In this document: positions 21,385-34,738 of the stretch, one piece after another
Numbering within the stretch: position 1 is the first letter of the stretch
Layout: each line of letters begins with the position of its first letter
Origin: Spirogloea muscicola
Lineage: Eukaryota > Streptophyta > Zygnematophyceae > Spirogloeales > Spirogloeaceae
Assembly: GCA_009602725.1 (NCBI GenBank)
Contig: WELB01000010.1
Span: 1,231,007 to 1,267,665, forward strand
DNA: 36,659 nucleotides
Reading direction: 5' to 3'
Notes under the pieces: generated by a model
Database searches by the model: none
Told to the model about the DNA's origin: nothing
The model's input: only the letters and a program-made list of their open reading frames with translations
Made by a program: the position numbers and the translations under genes

Positions 21385-23520
21385 TCACAGATTGCCAATG
21401 TTCTCAACCAGGACAGAGAGCTCGCCCAGCTTTCTGGTGCAAAGCATTAGCCTGAGCACGCTGCAAACAGGCCGAAACTCGTCGTCGCAAGAAAAACAGA
21501 TATGCAGCTGGCAAGCCATCTCAATCGGGAACACATCTGCACATCTTGTGTACCTTAGATTGGCTATGTTTTGAAGGAGAATAAGGAAACGAGGACCTAA
21601 GCAGCCAAAGATGTCGATTGGCGCTGGCAGGAGCTGATCACATTGGGGGTACTCGGAGTAGTGCTGCAAGTTTCTTTGTTCAGCACTGCCCACTGCGCGG
21701 CCAGCGATGTGTGTCAATGCTGGACCTTTATAGGCCTCCGTAACCACAACATCGACCAAGGCCCGTGGTCCTCCACCAGGTTGCATGCCCACAATGTCAA
21801 GTGTGCAGCGATGATGACGTCCCTGGGCATCCGTGGTGATAGGCATGATGCTGTTCACTTCCACGACCGCACGGTACCTGGCGTCGCGCATCAAACCCGC
21901 CAGGGCATCACGGAGGAGGTTGTGGAGGCCCACCACTTCTGGTCCAGTGGGGCATCGCAGCATGTGAGGGGCGAGCTCAGCACCCTCTGCACGGAAGACG
22001 CCCTCACACTGGCGCACCCCAATCAGGCAGTTAGGTGGGAGGCTGAGGAAAAGTTGAAGCAACGTCCGAAAGGCCTCGGAGCTGATGCTGAAGGCGTTGG
22101 CCACGGCGTGTGAGGTGATCCAGTCTGTGGCTCCAGGTGTGGCGAGGGAAGTAAGTCTTGCCAGGCTCCTTGGATTGTTGTGAATCTCCGGCAGCCTCCT
22201 CAAGCTTCTGCGGCGCTCATCTTCCACTGCCGTAACCAGTCTGGATTGTGCCCCTCTATCCGAAGCTTGGGCGAGGGCGGAGAATGGCGTGAGTAGGGGT
22301 TGTGTAGAGGGGAAAGAGCCGATTGCCGAGTCATGGATGCTCCTCAGATCCGCTTGGAAGGGAAAGGAGCCTTCCTCCACATTGCGTACGGGATCGTAGA
22401 GGCAAGGGAAGCGCATGGGAAGCATAGAGGCGATCTGGTGCCAGCAGCCCAGGAAGGCTGCTTGCACCGTCTGCTCCAACGACCGGCAGCCAAGGCCGCC
22501 CATGCGAGTGGGGAGGGAAGCCTGGAGAGAAGATGAAGCGGAGGGGAAAGAGGATGATTGTAGAAGGGATGCCAGGGACTGCAGCAGGGAGTTGTCGAAC
22601 TCCTTGTAGAGCTCGCCCACCATGCCCATTGGGGCGACTGTCTGTTGCAGGTAGCATGCCCGTTGCCCGATGCAGCGGGTGAGAATGGCCAACGCCAGCT
22701 GTGTGTCCCCAAGGAGGGGAAGGGAAGGGAGGGGGGCGAGGTGTTTTTGGAGGCGTTCCCGCAAGTCCACACGCCACGTGAGCTGGTGTGCCGAGGGTGA
22801 CCTTGATAATGGCCAGCCCATTGGCAGGGGTCTGGCAGCCGTGGGGGAGCTGAAGGTTGGCGGGGAGACCGCGTGGGGACCATGCCACGCTCTTGGACAG
22901 GCAAACCCGCAGGCCCATCAGGTCCAGTTCACGAACGAGCAAGGGGTAAGCCGCCATGACTTCAGCTGGAGGTCCAATGATGTCTGTATCATGGAAATGA
23001 AATGAATGCGGCTGCTGATATCATGGGGAGGGGAAGAGGAGGTCTGGGTGTTGCCTCTGGGTGCGCCGTATAGCCCGACAATGTGCCAAGGCAAACAGGA
23101 TGGGCTAAGAGGATCCCCCTGGCGTGTGCCAGAAGATGACCACAGCGTCTTCCACGACTCTCCGGCTTGCCACAGCAGCCGCCCTGGGCGACCATAGGCC
23201 ATGAGGAAAACGGGTATAAGTGAAGGGAAGTGGTTGCGCAGCTCCTCCATGATGACGCTGCGCTCCACTGTGTTGAAGGCGTTACTATATCCAGCCCAAG
23301 GACCATTGTTGAAGGGTCCACGTCGAGAGCAGCGCGGATGCCGTGGACGAGGGCCTCCGCCCCGCAGGACATACCATCACCAATTGGTGGGGTCATAGGT
23401 GGCTGGTCAGCTGGGGTTTCAGCTTGCTGCACACGGCCTTTGATACCAGCCGCATGATAGCCTCCGTCATCGCAATGATGCGGGGACCGCCGCCGGGCGG
23501 GATGGCGACCAGGCCGGCGC
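21385..23520 (-). mobile_element. Non-LTR retrotransposon (LINE) copy B: RT domain and C-terminal region, decayed
   Basis: The minus strand carries a LINE reverse transcriptase spread over several frames. Segments in order: AMTEAIMRLVSKAVCSKLKP, DGMSCGAEALVHGIRAALD, NAFNTVERSVIMEELR, GTRQGDPLSP, and the catalytic box region read as FHDTDIIGPPAEVMAAYP, degenerate compared with the usual FADD/YADD. A long uninterrupted C-terminal ORF follows (22821-21385, 478 residues) with TRMGGLGCRS, FLSLPPNCLIGVRQCEG, a Cys/His cluster (ELAPHMLRC), HNLLRDALAG, and PGGGPRALVDVVVTEA, which resembles the C-terminal nuclease-like region of algal and animal LINE proteins. Frame changes across the RT domain show decay, while the C-terminal part is still open. 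The LINE class is firm; the clade is not. Confidence 0.8.
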
Positions 23521-24363
23521 GTCGGGTATGGAGCTGGCCGTCCGCACCCTGCTGGATGGGCACTATCGAGGAATTTTCCACGGCCACCTTGTAGCCTGCC
23601 TCTACGAACACCCCCTGCATGCCATCTCGCAGGAGGTCGTGGGAACCTCGTGGGAACCGGTCCTCTCGCCCCCGTGCGCGCAACGGAGCATGTGCGCAGC
23701 CAGCTCAGCAGGGTCGGCGTGACGGGCACCGCACTCGCACTGAGTGACGCCCACGATGCAGGGAGGGAGGAGGCCCAAGAGCAGGTGGACCGCCGTTCGG
23801 AAGACCTCATCTGGCATGGTGAGCGCCGCGTATAGTGGGAGCGCCGATGATAACGCCGCCGCCCCAGGGGAGGAGGCTGAGAGAAGCCGCGCGCGCGCGC
23901 CCGCGAAGGTTAGGCGGAGGGAGAAGCTCCACCACCTGGTCAAAGGCCGCTTTCTCGACCAGCGCCGTGTAGCATGCCTGGGCACGCAGGTCAGGGGTGT
24001 GGGCAAGGTGGATGAAAGGGGTGCCTGCTCCGACATGTTGGGGTGGACCGTCAGGAGCCCGTCGCGGGCAGAGCGGAGGGTAGCCTGGAAGGCAGCTGGC
24101 CGATCTCCACTTCAGCTGCCGCCCGCTCCAGGGCGCGCTGGCCGTGAACGATATACCGCTGGCACATCGGGGCCGCAACCTGAGCTCCAGCTGCCCAGGT
24201 AGGCCCGCCTCGCAGGCGCGGGCAACTGAGCGGAATCCCAAGCCGCAACGGCTGACCGGCAGGCTAGCCTGTAGCAGCGCAGGTGGTGAGGTGAGGAACG
24301 CGGGGTGCTGAATAAGGGTGGCCGCGAGAAGGGGCCAGGGGAAGCACTAAGAAAACCAAGCAC
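23485..24363 (-). mobile_element. Non-LTR retrotransposon copy A: C-terminal fragment, decayed
   Basis: Upstream of copy B on the same strand is a second, diverged C-terminal fragment of the same LINE family: AVAAWDSAQLPAPARRAYLG, FRTAVHLLLGLLPPCIVGV, CECGARHADPAELAAHMLRC, HDLLRDGMQGVFVEAGYKVA and NSSIVPIQQGADGQLHTRR. It aligns with copy B segments FRTLLQLFLSLPPNCLIGV, ELAPHMLRC, HNLLRDALAGL and NSIMPITTDAQGRHHR. Its end passes directly into the RT domain of copy B near 23485-23520. The fragment spans more than one frame and is not functional. Confidence 0.75.
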
Positions 24364-24509
24364 AATAAGAAACCAAGCAGCTACGGAACTCTCAGTAACC
24401 CCTGCTAAGCAGCCTCAAGTCAGAGATACTTGGCTTCTGGAAGCGGGTCCCCTGGCCAAGACCAGAGGCAGCAGCGAGGGCTCGTCCGGAAGGAGACGGC
24501 CGCGAGTCT

Positions 24510-24544
24510 GTAAACAGGCCCTAAGGGCCTAAGGGCCTGTTTAC
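24510..24544. repeat. Near-palindrome of two facing transposon termini
   Basis: GTAAACAGGCCC (24510-24521) and its exact reverse complement GGGCCTGTTTAC (24533-24544) flank an 11-bp spacer, TAAGGGCCTAA. The right arm is the left end of the TIR element at 24533-24923, and the left arm equals that element's outer right-end sequence. The structure therefore looks like the abutting termini of two related elements. Confidence 0.7.
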
Positions 24545-24923
24545 AATTGGTCGGCCGGTCGCGCTGAGGGGCACGTGTCGCGCGCTGCATGGAGCGACCG
24601 GCGTTAACAAACTTGCGGGCCCGGTCGTGGTCACACGCCACGGAGGCGCCACATCGGACGCTGACCAGGACGCCTTTTGCCCCCGTCAAGGAGCAAACGG
24701 GGCCGTTGGCCACGAGGGCAGCGGGAACTGGGCCCTCCTCCCGAGGAGGGCCCAGTTTTGACCACCTGCCCGAAAACAACCAGCTGGCACCCCCTTTCCA
24801 AATGCACGGAGATTCAAATACGGTACCGCACGAGCAGGCGGCCGTCGGCCTCCGTGGCCGCGACCCGCCCTTGACAAGGCGGTCAAGACGACCGTGACCA
24901 CTCGACCAAGTGTAAACAGGCCC
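24533..24923. mobile_element. 391-bp TIR DNA element (MITE-like) with internal hairpin
   Basis: The left end GGGCCTGTTTACAATTGGTC matches the reverse complement of the right end, GGGCCTGTTTACACTTGGTC, with one mismatch. Weaker similarity continues inwards for a further 10 bp or so. In the middle, AACTGGGCCCTCCTC (24726-24740) and GAGGAGGGCCCAGTT (24743-24757) form a perfect 15-bp stem with a 2-nt loop. No transposase is encoded. Flanks are TAA on the left and TAC on the right, so no exact target-site duplication is seen. GGGCCTGTTT ends are common in plant PIF/Harbinger and hAT MITEs, but the superfamily is not settled. Confidence 0.72.
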
Positions 24924-25930
24924 TACGTACCGCGTCAGGCGGCCTCCCACGCGCCCGCCGCCGTCAGCTTCGCCTCGTTCGCCGCTCCGGCCGGCGCCAT
25001 TTGGCGGGCATGCATTTCTTGGCCGCCTACTTTGTCGTCTTGCCTCGTGGCGGCTCGCTGATTTGCATATCGTTGAATACCAGCAGTACCGTGGCAGTGC
25101 CTCAAGGCGCCTCCGCAGCGGCGGACGGGTCGTGTTTCTGGCCCTGGCTTGAGGACCCGTAACCAGGAGCCCGGTTTTCCCGACATGCGGCGCGGCTGCT
25201 TAGCAGGGTTACTGATTGAGTATTTCGAAGCTGCTTCAATCCATATGTGCTAGCTTTCGCGATTTCCCTTGGCCCCTCCGACCTTTGTTCATTCCTTGAT
25301 TGGGGCTGGCCTCTCTCAGCTCCTCCCCCCTTCTGCCGTAGCCTCTTCAGGCCCCACAGTCGCTGCTTAGCTCGTAGTTTGGCCCCTTCGAACCTGTCAA
25401 TTCTTTTCGGGCTGGCTTCTCACAGCCCTTGCCCCCATTGGGAGAGCCACTTCTTCTCAGCCACCGCCCTCTTATGGAGGCGTCGTTCTCTTCTGGCCCT
25501 TCGCTGCTCAAGCTCAGCCCTACTGCATCCATTGTGAGATGTATTTACCGGGCCGGTATGTGTTGTAACATTGATTGTTGGTGGCCGCCCCCGTGGGCCA
25601 CGGCACCTGCATGCCCACAGCTTCCCGCCCGCCCGCCCGCCCCAAAGCTCTCTAGGACCAGGCCAGGCCCCCGCCGCGCCGCGCCCCCATCCCGTCACCT
25701 GCGCGGCANCGGCGGCGGCGGCGGCGGCGGCGACGGCGGCGGCGGTCGTGGCGGTACTCGTCTACCGCTAGAGGGTGGCTCGAGCGCAGCTCACGAGCGC
25801 CGGGCGCAGCCAGGTCTCGCGGCGGCGCAGCCCGCTGCGGCGTCGAGGCGACCGCCGTGCGCGTGTGGCTCAAACGAGGAGGAGCGGCGGCAGAAGGCGC
25901 GCAGGCTACCAGCCGGCCGTCTTGGCTGCC
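24924..25930. promoter_or_regulatory. Upstream region of the inositol-phosphate synthase gene
   Basis: No gene recognised. The 3' third is GC-rich, with a GGC/CGG tract at about 25709-25745 that includes one N at 25709; this is probably the 5' UTR and core promoter of the gene starting at 25931. The ORFs on both strands are low-complexity Ala/Arg/Pro-rich artefacts. Confidence 0.5.
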
Positions 25931-28806
<2,876 letters not shown>

Positions 28807-29864
28807 CATGCCGGACGGGCTTGCTGTCTGACATTCAGCTGACGCCTTAGGAAATCTGTAGGCCAGAGAAGTGTACGACGCCCACCCATTACTGGGCCTC
28901 CGGCGCTTGACATAGTGGACTGAGAGTAGTGGCATCTTGGCCAGGCTTGATCTGGTACAGACTCCGTCAGGCCTGCGCCAAGTCCAGCACGTCATGACAA
29001 GTTTGTGGAGTCCTGTGCACTTGCAGCTAGATGCCCTCCCCGTGCACGACCTCCCAGCTCTAGGTACATTGCTTAGATTGTCAGTGTTACAGAGTGCTGC
29101 TTTTTGCTGGCAGCCCGTGCAGATTGGTGATTTTGCGAATTTGAGTCGCAAATTTGAGTACTTTTTAAGCACTGGAAATATCTTCAGGTTCATGATAGAA
29201 CACATCATAGGTCTGCCAAATTGTTTATGCAATGGCCGTGTACAAGCCTTCGTTGGTGGACTCGGTTGGTCGCACGACAGCTCCCCGTGCAGAATCACAG
29301 CAGCTCTCCTGTTTGCTAACACGGGAGTACTAAGAGCGCCGTGTCTGCCTAGCCTGTGGCTCCCCTGCTCTACATATTTGCAACAGTTTTTGCCTGAACA
29401 ACGTATTGGCTTGAAGAGAGAGAGGGAGAAGGCGCGCGGTGCACATGAAATTGAAAGGGAGGCCAATCCTAGCCTTACAAATGTCCTGTCAACTGGGTAA
29501 CGAGCTGGCTAAGGTGGACACGGCTTGACTAGTCCTCCCTTCCATTGCCATTTCCACTTCCCTTTCCATTTGTACTTGGCCACACAGGCTCTCCATCTCT
29601 TAATACACACTCCATTTCATGCGCACCGCGGGCCTCCTCTCCTATTATGATCACTATTTATATATTATTGTTATTGTCAGGCTCTTTTTGCACCTGGCTG
29701 GCTTTAACAGCACCTCCTTAAGTATCAGCAGCCGCACTCCTCCCCCCGACAGTTGCAGGCAGCCGTGTTAGCACCCTCTCGCCAGCCTGCGCCGCCATTG
29801 TGTTGCACTCCCACTGACTCGGCTGCGGCAGTAAGGGGCGCGTAGTCGCGCCGCCGGCGGCGCG
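28807..29864. other. Intergenic region, no gene supported
   Basis: Two long ORFs are open here, one on + (28937-29500) and one on - (29466-28483, partly antisense to MIPS exons). Neither has recognisable domains or consistent codon bias. The stretch around 29640-29680 is AT-rich. The last ~150 bp, rich in GCC, is the likely promoter of the RCC1 gene. Confidence 0.55.
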
Positions 29865-32800
29865 ATGGCCGACGTGCGCTGCGCCGCTGCGGGCGAGGCG
29901 CACACGCTCGTCGTGACAGGTGGGACGATGCTCCCCCACGCTCGCCAGTGCTCCTCAAAGGCACCTTGGCGGCCGCCCCGCCGCTTGCCCTGTCGGCTGG
30001 TAGCCTCGAGCTGGCCCTCGGGCGTGCGATGACGAGAAGGCGGCGAGCGGCTCTGGCGCGTGTCTCCCCCGATGGCCGTGCTGCAGACGGGGGCCGCCTA
30101 GCCGCCTGGGGCCGCGGCGGCTTCGGCCGCCTCGGCACGGGCGTCTCAGAGGACGCCGCGCTCCCGCGGCTCGTCGCCCTGCGGAGTCCGGCGCCAGAGC
30201 GCCGGCCGCCTGCCGTTAGTCCACCGCCACCAGGTGCGCATTCCCATTTCTAATTGCGTTATCTCACACTAACTTTGCATGCAGGTCCTTACGCCAGAAT
30301 AAGGAACGTAATGTTTATAAACCTTAGGGGACGACCTCAGAGCTGCAATGCCAAGTGAGCCAGCAGATGGACCTGTAGGGGTTAGGATTTGATGGCTAGG
30401 AGTTTAGGTTTCATATTGTCTAGGGATTTGGGGTTTAGGTGACCTGTGCACGTTGCTCGCAGGGCCTGACCATCATCGGCTTGCTACAATCAGTGACGGC
30501 GGCTGGCGCGCTGAGCTCTGAAGGCAGGGCTAGAAGCTGCAGCAGAGGAGGAGGAGTGCGTCGTCGCTGCAGCCGCAGGCGCGTACCACGGCCTCGCTTT
30601 GACAGGCAAGCAGCCACCTCACGAACACCAGTGGTTGCACAGCTTTTGTCAACCCACAGCACTTGGCCTGTGCAATGACACGTGAGACCAGCATCAGCTG
30701 TACCTCAATCAAACCTAACATGATAAGTCCTGTACTCCACTCTACCGACTGATAACCTACTTGCGGCAGCTCGTGTCAGTGTGACAGTCTGATTAACATT
30801 GACTCAAGACCTCTGCTGGCGCTCTTTGCAGGGCGAGGCACGGTGTGGACTTGGGGTTATGATGCCTGTATCCTGCAGTCTGGGAGGACTGGATAATCAC
30901 TTGCTGCTCAGGCAACTCACTGCTTAAACAAGCTGCATATGTGCAGTTCCAATCCAAGCAACATCGCAAGCTTTTACAACAGCCACAAAGTGCTGTTTCA
31001 AGGCGGCTAAAATTCTGGCTAGTGTATGAGCCGAAAGTCGACTTGAAGTTCGGTATCTTATACAGCATCACGAGGTTCAAGAAAGTACAATGAACGGCCT
31101 TGCTCTGAGTTAAACTGTCAGGTCTGCATTGCACTCATTCGAGGATAGGTGTCATCAACTGTCAGGCATGTTTGCATTCGCGAGTCAATCCTTGATGTCG
31201 ATGTCATGCAGATGGACAGCTCGGGGGCGGCGAGCAGGACTCACCGTATTCCATACCCAATCCCGTCCAATTTATAGAGGCGGGCCAAGACGCGCACATT
31301 GCGGCCGTGGCGGCGGGAGGTATGATGTCTGCAGCCATTGACGCAGATGGCGGGCTCTGGTTATGGGGCCGCTGCCCTGCTCCTGTCCAACCACCACCCC
31401 TGGGAAGCCTGCACTGTCAGCGAGAGGCAGAGAATGCAGCCGAGGACAGCAGTCGAGCCGGCAGTGGGGAACAAATAGCAACTGCCTGTGACAATCAAGA
31501 GGCACTGTCATCATGCACCGATGCCAGCAGACAGCTTGTCGATGGCGTGGAGAGAACACTGATTGTCGAGGTGCTCCAGACAATCAACATCCCTAAGAGA
31601 CTCTGGCTTCCGCTCAGCACTACCATCCTGGCCGTGGCTTGTGGGAGCGAGCACGTGCTGGCCACAATGACGGTCCTTCCCAGCCGTGCGGTCCCTGCCG
31701 ACTTCAGTCTGACGGATGGAAAACATGGCGCAATGCCCGTGGAGCTCTATGCGTGGGGCTCGAACCAGCATGGCCAGCTGGGCTTGGGCGATACTGCAAA
31801 CCAGAGCACGCCCCAGCGTGTGTTGGAGCTGTGCATGCCTGCTTTCGGCCAGGTTGTGACCTTTGCTTGCGGCGCCTTTCACAGCGTGGTGGTGACCGGC
31901 CCTGCCAAGAGCTCCGCAGACACCCTGCTCGCAGGTCCCAGTACTCCGGACGCTGCGGCGCCCCAGCCAGCAGGGGGCTCGCGGGGCTCTGTGTGCTGGA
32001 CCTTCGGCCTTGGCTCAGATGGTCAGCTGGGCTTGGGAACATCGGCAAGGTAAGACTCAGATTAACAAGCTGGGTGCCAGTGCGTGACTTACATGTATTG
32101 TGAATCATTTTTGCGCTCATTAGCTGCTTTATCATCAGTGTGAAAGTCAAGTTTTTTTAACCTAATGAGTGCAGCCAAGCGCAGCCGAGGCAAGTGCAAG
32201 GCCTGCCAAGGGAGGAACCAATTGCTGCTGTGGCTTGCGGTCTCTTCCACTCCTGCGTTGTGGTGGGCGGCGGCGCCGTCTTCGCCTGGGGCATGGCGGG
32301 TGGCCTAGGCCTCTGCCCGGACTTGGGGCCTCCGGGGGCCGATGCCGGGCCGGCGTTTGTGCCAGTCCGTGTGCCATTGCCGTATGAATGGGGGCCCGTG
32401 CAGAGCATCACCTGCGGTGCTGCGCACACTGTGGCTGTTTGTGATGAGGTGGAGTCTCTAGCCTCTGATATGAAAGCCTAACCCTGAACCCTGAGGAGTA
32501 TCTGGCAGTCTCAAATGTCCACAGCTTTATTCCTGCAATCCCCTCAGCAGAGTGGCAACCTTCTGCAGAATCCATCAAGTGACTGAGAGTACGATTTGTT
32601 TGACTTACTGATGAGATGTATTTCCAGTAAGTCAAACAATTTATGCTTATAATGATTTCAACTGCAGGGAAGGACGTTGTTAGCCTGGGGCCGAAATCAG
32701 AGCGGGGAGCTGGGGAATGGGACCTGCCTAGACAGCTATCTCCCGCAACGCGTGGCATGGCCGCAGCCACAGGGTGCAAGCTGCCTGTACGCATCGGTGC

Positions 32801-34432
32801 TTTCTTGTCATCTGACCATCCTGGCACGGCAAGTGTTGGGCTTGAGAAGTTGCAACACTGGAAGACAGCTGCTTACATGGGCTAAACATAGCTGTTGTCA
32901 AGGTTGATAACGCAATGACCTGACTAAATTTGATGTTGTCACGATCAATGTAGGAGTATCTTTGACAAGAGCTCTGCCTACCACATCACTACCATCCCAT
33001 CCTCTTCTGGTGATCATCTCTGCAGGAACTTTTCTGAGGCAGTCCGGAACAAGGTGAATCCAGAGAGCGCGCCCGCAGCACAGGTACTCATTGTCACTGC
33101 AGACTGTAGTGCGTACCGAGTGCTCCTGCAGGGTCCTCGGTGGCAAGTGCGCTGAGCACAGCGAACTCGCTTTGCCACACTGGCGAGTAACAGTCCCTAT
33201 GTCGGCTCTAGCCTGGGAATACAAAGGTTGCAGAATGTAGGCCCGGATGTTACTCAGACTTGCAGTGTACCCAAGAATACTTCATTGACTCAATCTGACA
33301 GTAAGGGAGAGCACAGGCTGCAGATGCTGGGCGGCTGGAGAAGGCAGTGGCTGCTCTGACTCGTGAGCTGGAAGAGCTCAGCTCGCATCTAAGCATGCAG
33401 CAGCGCCAGCTTGCCACCATGCAGGCTGGTGAGCTCCCTTGGCTGCCTGAGCAGAGACTAGATGACATTGTCTTCCTCCTCCTATTCGAGACAATACAGC
33501 GAAGCTTGCCTTGGCCCGCAGCATTCAAAATTCCAGGATCTGCTTGTCAGGGTCAAGATGACTGCAAAGAAGGAGGATAGCATGACGTTGCAAATTGTTT
33601 GAAGTACGGGGACCTGAATGCTGCCCTCAACCTTTCTGGCGCCTCATCAGCACTCTTTGGCAAACCCGTGGACGGAGGCCCTGCTCTGCTCGAGGACTGG
33701 GCCAGGAGCTTGCGGGCTGCTTCTGTAGTGGACCTCGCCAAGCTGCAGGTCAGCATTGCAATTTGATGCAGCAAATAGAATTGAACGTGGATGACCCCTA
33801 AACCCTAAACCCTAAACGCCTTGATTGGGGTCACAACAAGTGACATCGCCAAGCTGCAGGTCAGCATTGCAACTTGATGCAGCAAATAGGATTGAACGTG
33901 AATGAACATGCCTTGGCTGGGGTCACAACAAGTGACATAGACTAATCCCTGTGGCTCTCTGATGCTGATACATGGTAAATTCATATCCATCCTTATGCCT
34001 TATGCCTGCAGTCTCTCAATCAATCAGTGCACATCAACAAGTCTGTACGTGCACAACTAGCTCACTGCTTCAATAAGCCTCTGCTTTCATTCTTGCTAGG
34101 CATTTTACCAGAACATGGCGCGGCAGGTGGATGATGAGATTCTGGATCGCAAGGTGCGCGGGCTCTGCCAGAGGCACCTGGCCGACCGCCTCCCCCTCGC
34201 CACCACTTCCGCCCTGCCTCCAGAGCTGTTGCCGACCATCTCCCCTTCCAGGGCCTCACCCTCGGCTACGCCGCTCGGCACCACTGGCTCAGCCTTGGAT
34301 AGATCTCCAGCAAGCTTCCAGCAATCTGGATTCCCTCCGAACACACCCATGAATCCGATGCTGGGCAGGACTGGCCCAGGGGTCCTGCCGCCGGAGCTGG
34401 AAGATCTCCGAAGGAAGATGCATGCGCTCTGA
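29865..34432 (+). CDS. RCC1-repeat (seven-bladed propeller) protein with C-terminal coiled coil
   Basis: Exons: 29865-29919, 30087-30233, 30528-30605, 30832-30867, 31212-32049, 32175-32448, 32668-32786, 32954-33083, 33317-33424 (or 33428), a region within 33522-33748, and 34100-34432. Seven RCC1 units are visible: WGRGGFGRLGTG, WTWGYDAYGQLGGG, LWLWGRC, YAWGSNQHGQLGLG, WTFGLGSDGQLGLG, FAWGMAGGLG and LAWGRNQSGELGNG, each paired with CG-x-HS-type blade sequence (ACGSEHVLA, ACGAFHSVVV, ACGLFHSCVV, TCGAAHTVAV). A Leu/Glu-rich coiled coil follows (RLEKAVAALTRELEELSSHL), then GDLNAALNLSGASSALFG and a Pro/Ser-rich tail. The propeller suggests a scaffold or a small-GTPase or ubiquitin partner; no exchange activity can be assigned. 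Intron 3 has a GC donor (ACAG|GCAAGC). Exon 3's acceptor and exon 7's donor are the least certain sites. Around 33580-33600 the two well-coding stretches are in different frames, so this part of the model is unresolved. Confidence 0.75.
30330..30440. repeat. Degenerate telomere-like tract in RCC1-gene intron 2
   Basis: GGTTAGG, TTTAGGTTT, CTAGGGATTT and GGGGTTTAGG units cluster within intron 2 (30234-30527). They are degenerate TTTAGGG relatives. Confidence 0.6.
33731..33933. repeat. Tandem duplication of an exon end and its donor site
   Basis: Two direct copies abut: 33731-33841 (111 bp) and 33842-33933 (92 bp). Each begins GACxTCGCCAAGCTGCAGGT and ends GGGGTCACAACAAGT. The unit includes the last 18 nt of an RCC1-gene exon and its GT donor (after 33748), so a spare exon end lies in the intron. 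The copies differ by a few substitutions and by a telomeric insert in the first. Confidence 0.85.
33796..33816. repeat. Perfect (CCCTAAA)3 interstitial telomeric repeat
   Basis: Three exact CCCTAAA heptamers lie inside the first copy of the tandem duplication at 33731-33933. At the corresponding place the second copy has only a few non-telomeric bases, so the heptamers look inserted. Confidence 0.9.
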
Positions 34433-34738
34433 GCCCTCGCGTGTTATTGCCCATCATGTTCTATGGTGCTGTTTCCAGTTCATTAAAATCAGTCGATGCC
34501 CCTTCTCTCCTTCTATGGTCGTGGGCCAGGGCTGGGCCAGGGCAAGGCCAGGTGCAAATGCTGCCTTTCGGCCAGCTTGGGTGCCTGAGTCTCACAGTGT
34601 GCACCTTGTGGCGGGCCAAGCAAAGCAGCGCAAGCTCTTTCGCTGAATGAGGACCTTGCAAGCACATGCGCTGAACAAGTGACCACATTTGGTTGCAACG
34701 ACTGGGTCGGTTGGGTCGAACAAGAGGGCAAGAGTCCT
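34433..34738. other. Convergent intergenic region
   Basis: About 300 bp between the stops of the RCC1-repeat gene and the glycosyltransferase gene. No coding signal or defined element seen. Confidence 0.6.

Noticed and set aside
20942-21388. 148-residue minus-strand ORF beyond the LINE C-terminus
   Set aside because: No similarity to the LINE C-terminus or other families; more likely untranslated tail or flank.
21385-24363. LTR retrotransposon or other virus-like element
   Set aside because: No LTRs, gag, protease or integrase seen; the RT motifs and Cys/His C-terminal region fit a LINE.
24533-24923. PIF/Harbinger element with a 3-bp target-site duplication
   Set aside because: Flanks are TAA and TAC, so there is no exact duplication; the superfamily was left open.
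28937-29500. 187-residue plus-strand ORF downstream of MIPS
   Set aside because: No domain, codon use unlike the neighbouring genes, and it mirrors the antisense ORF on the other strand.
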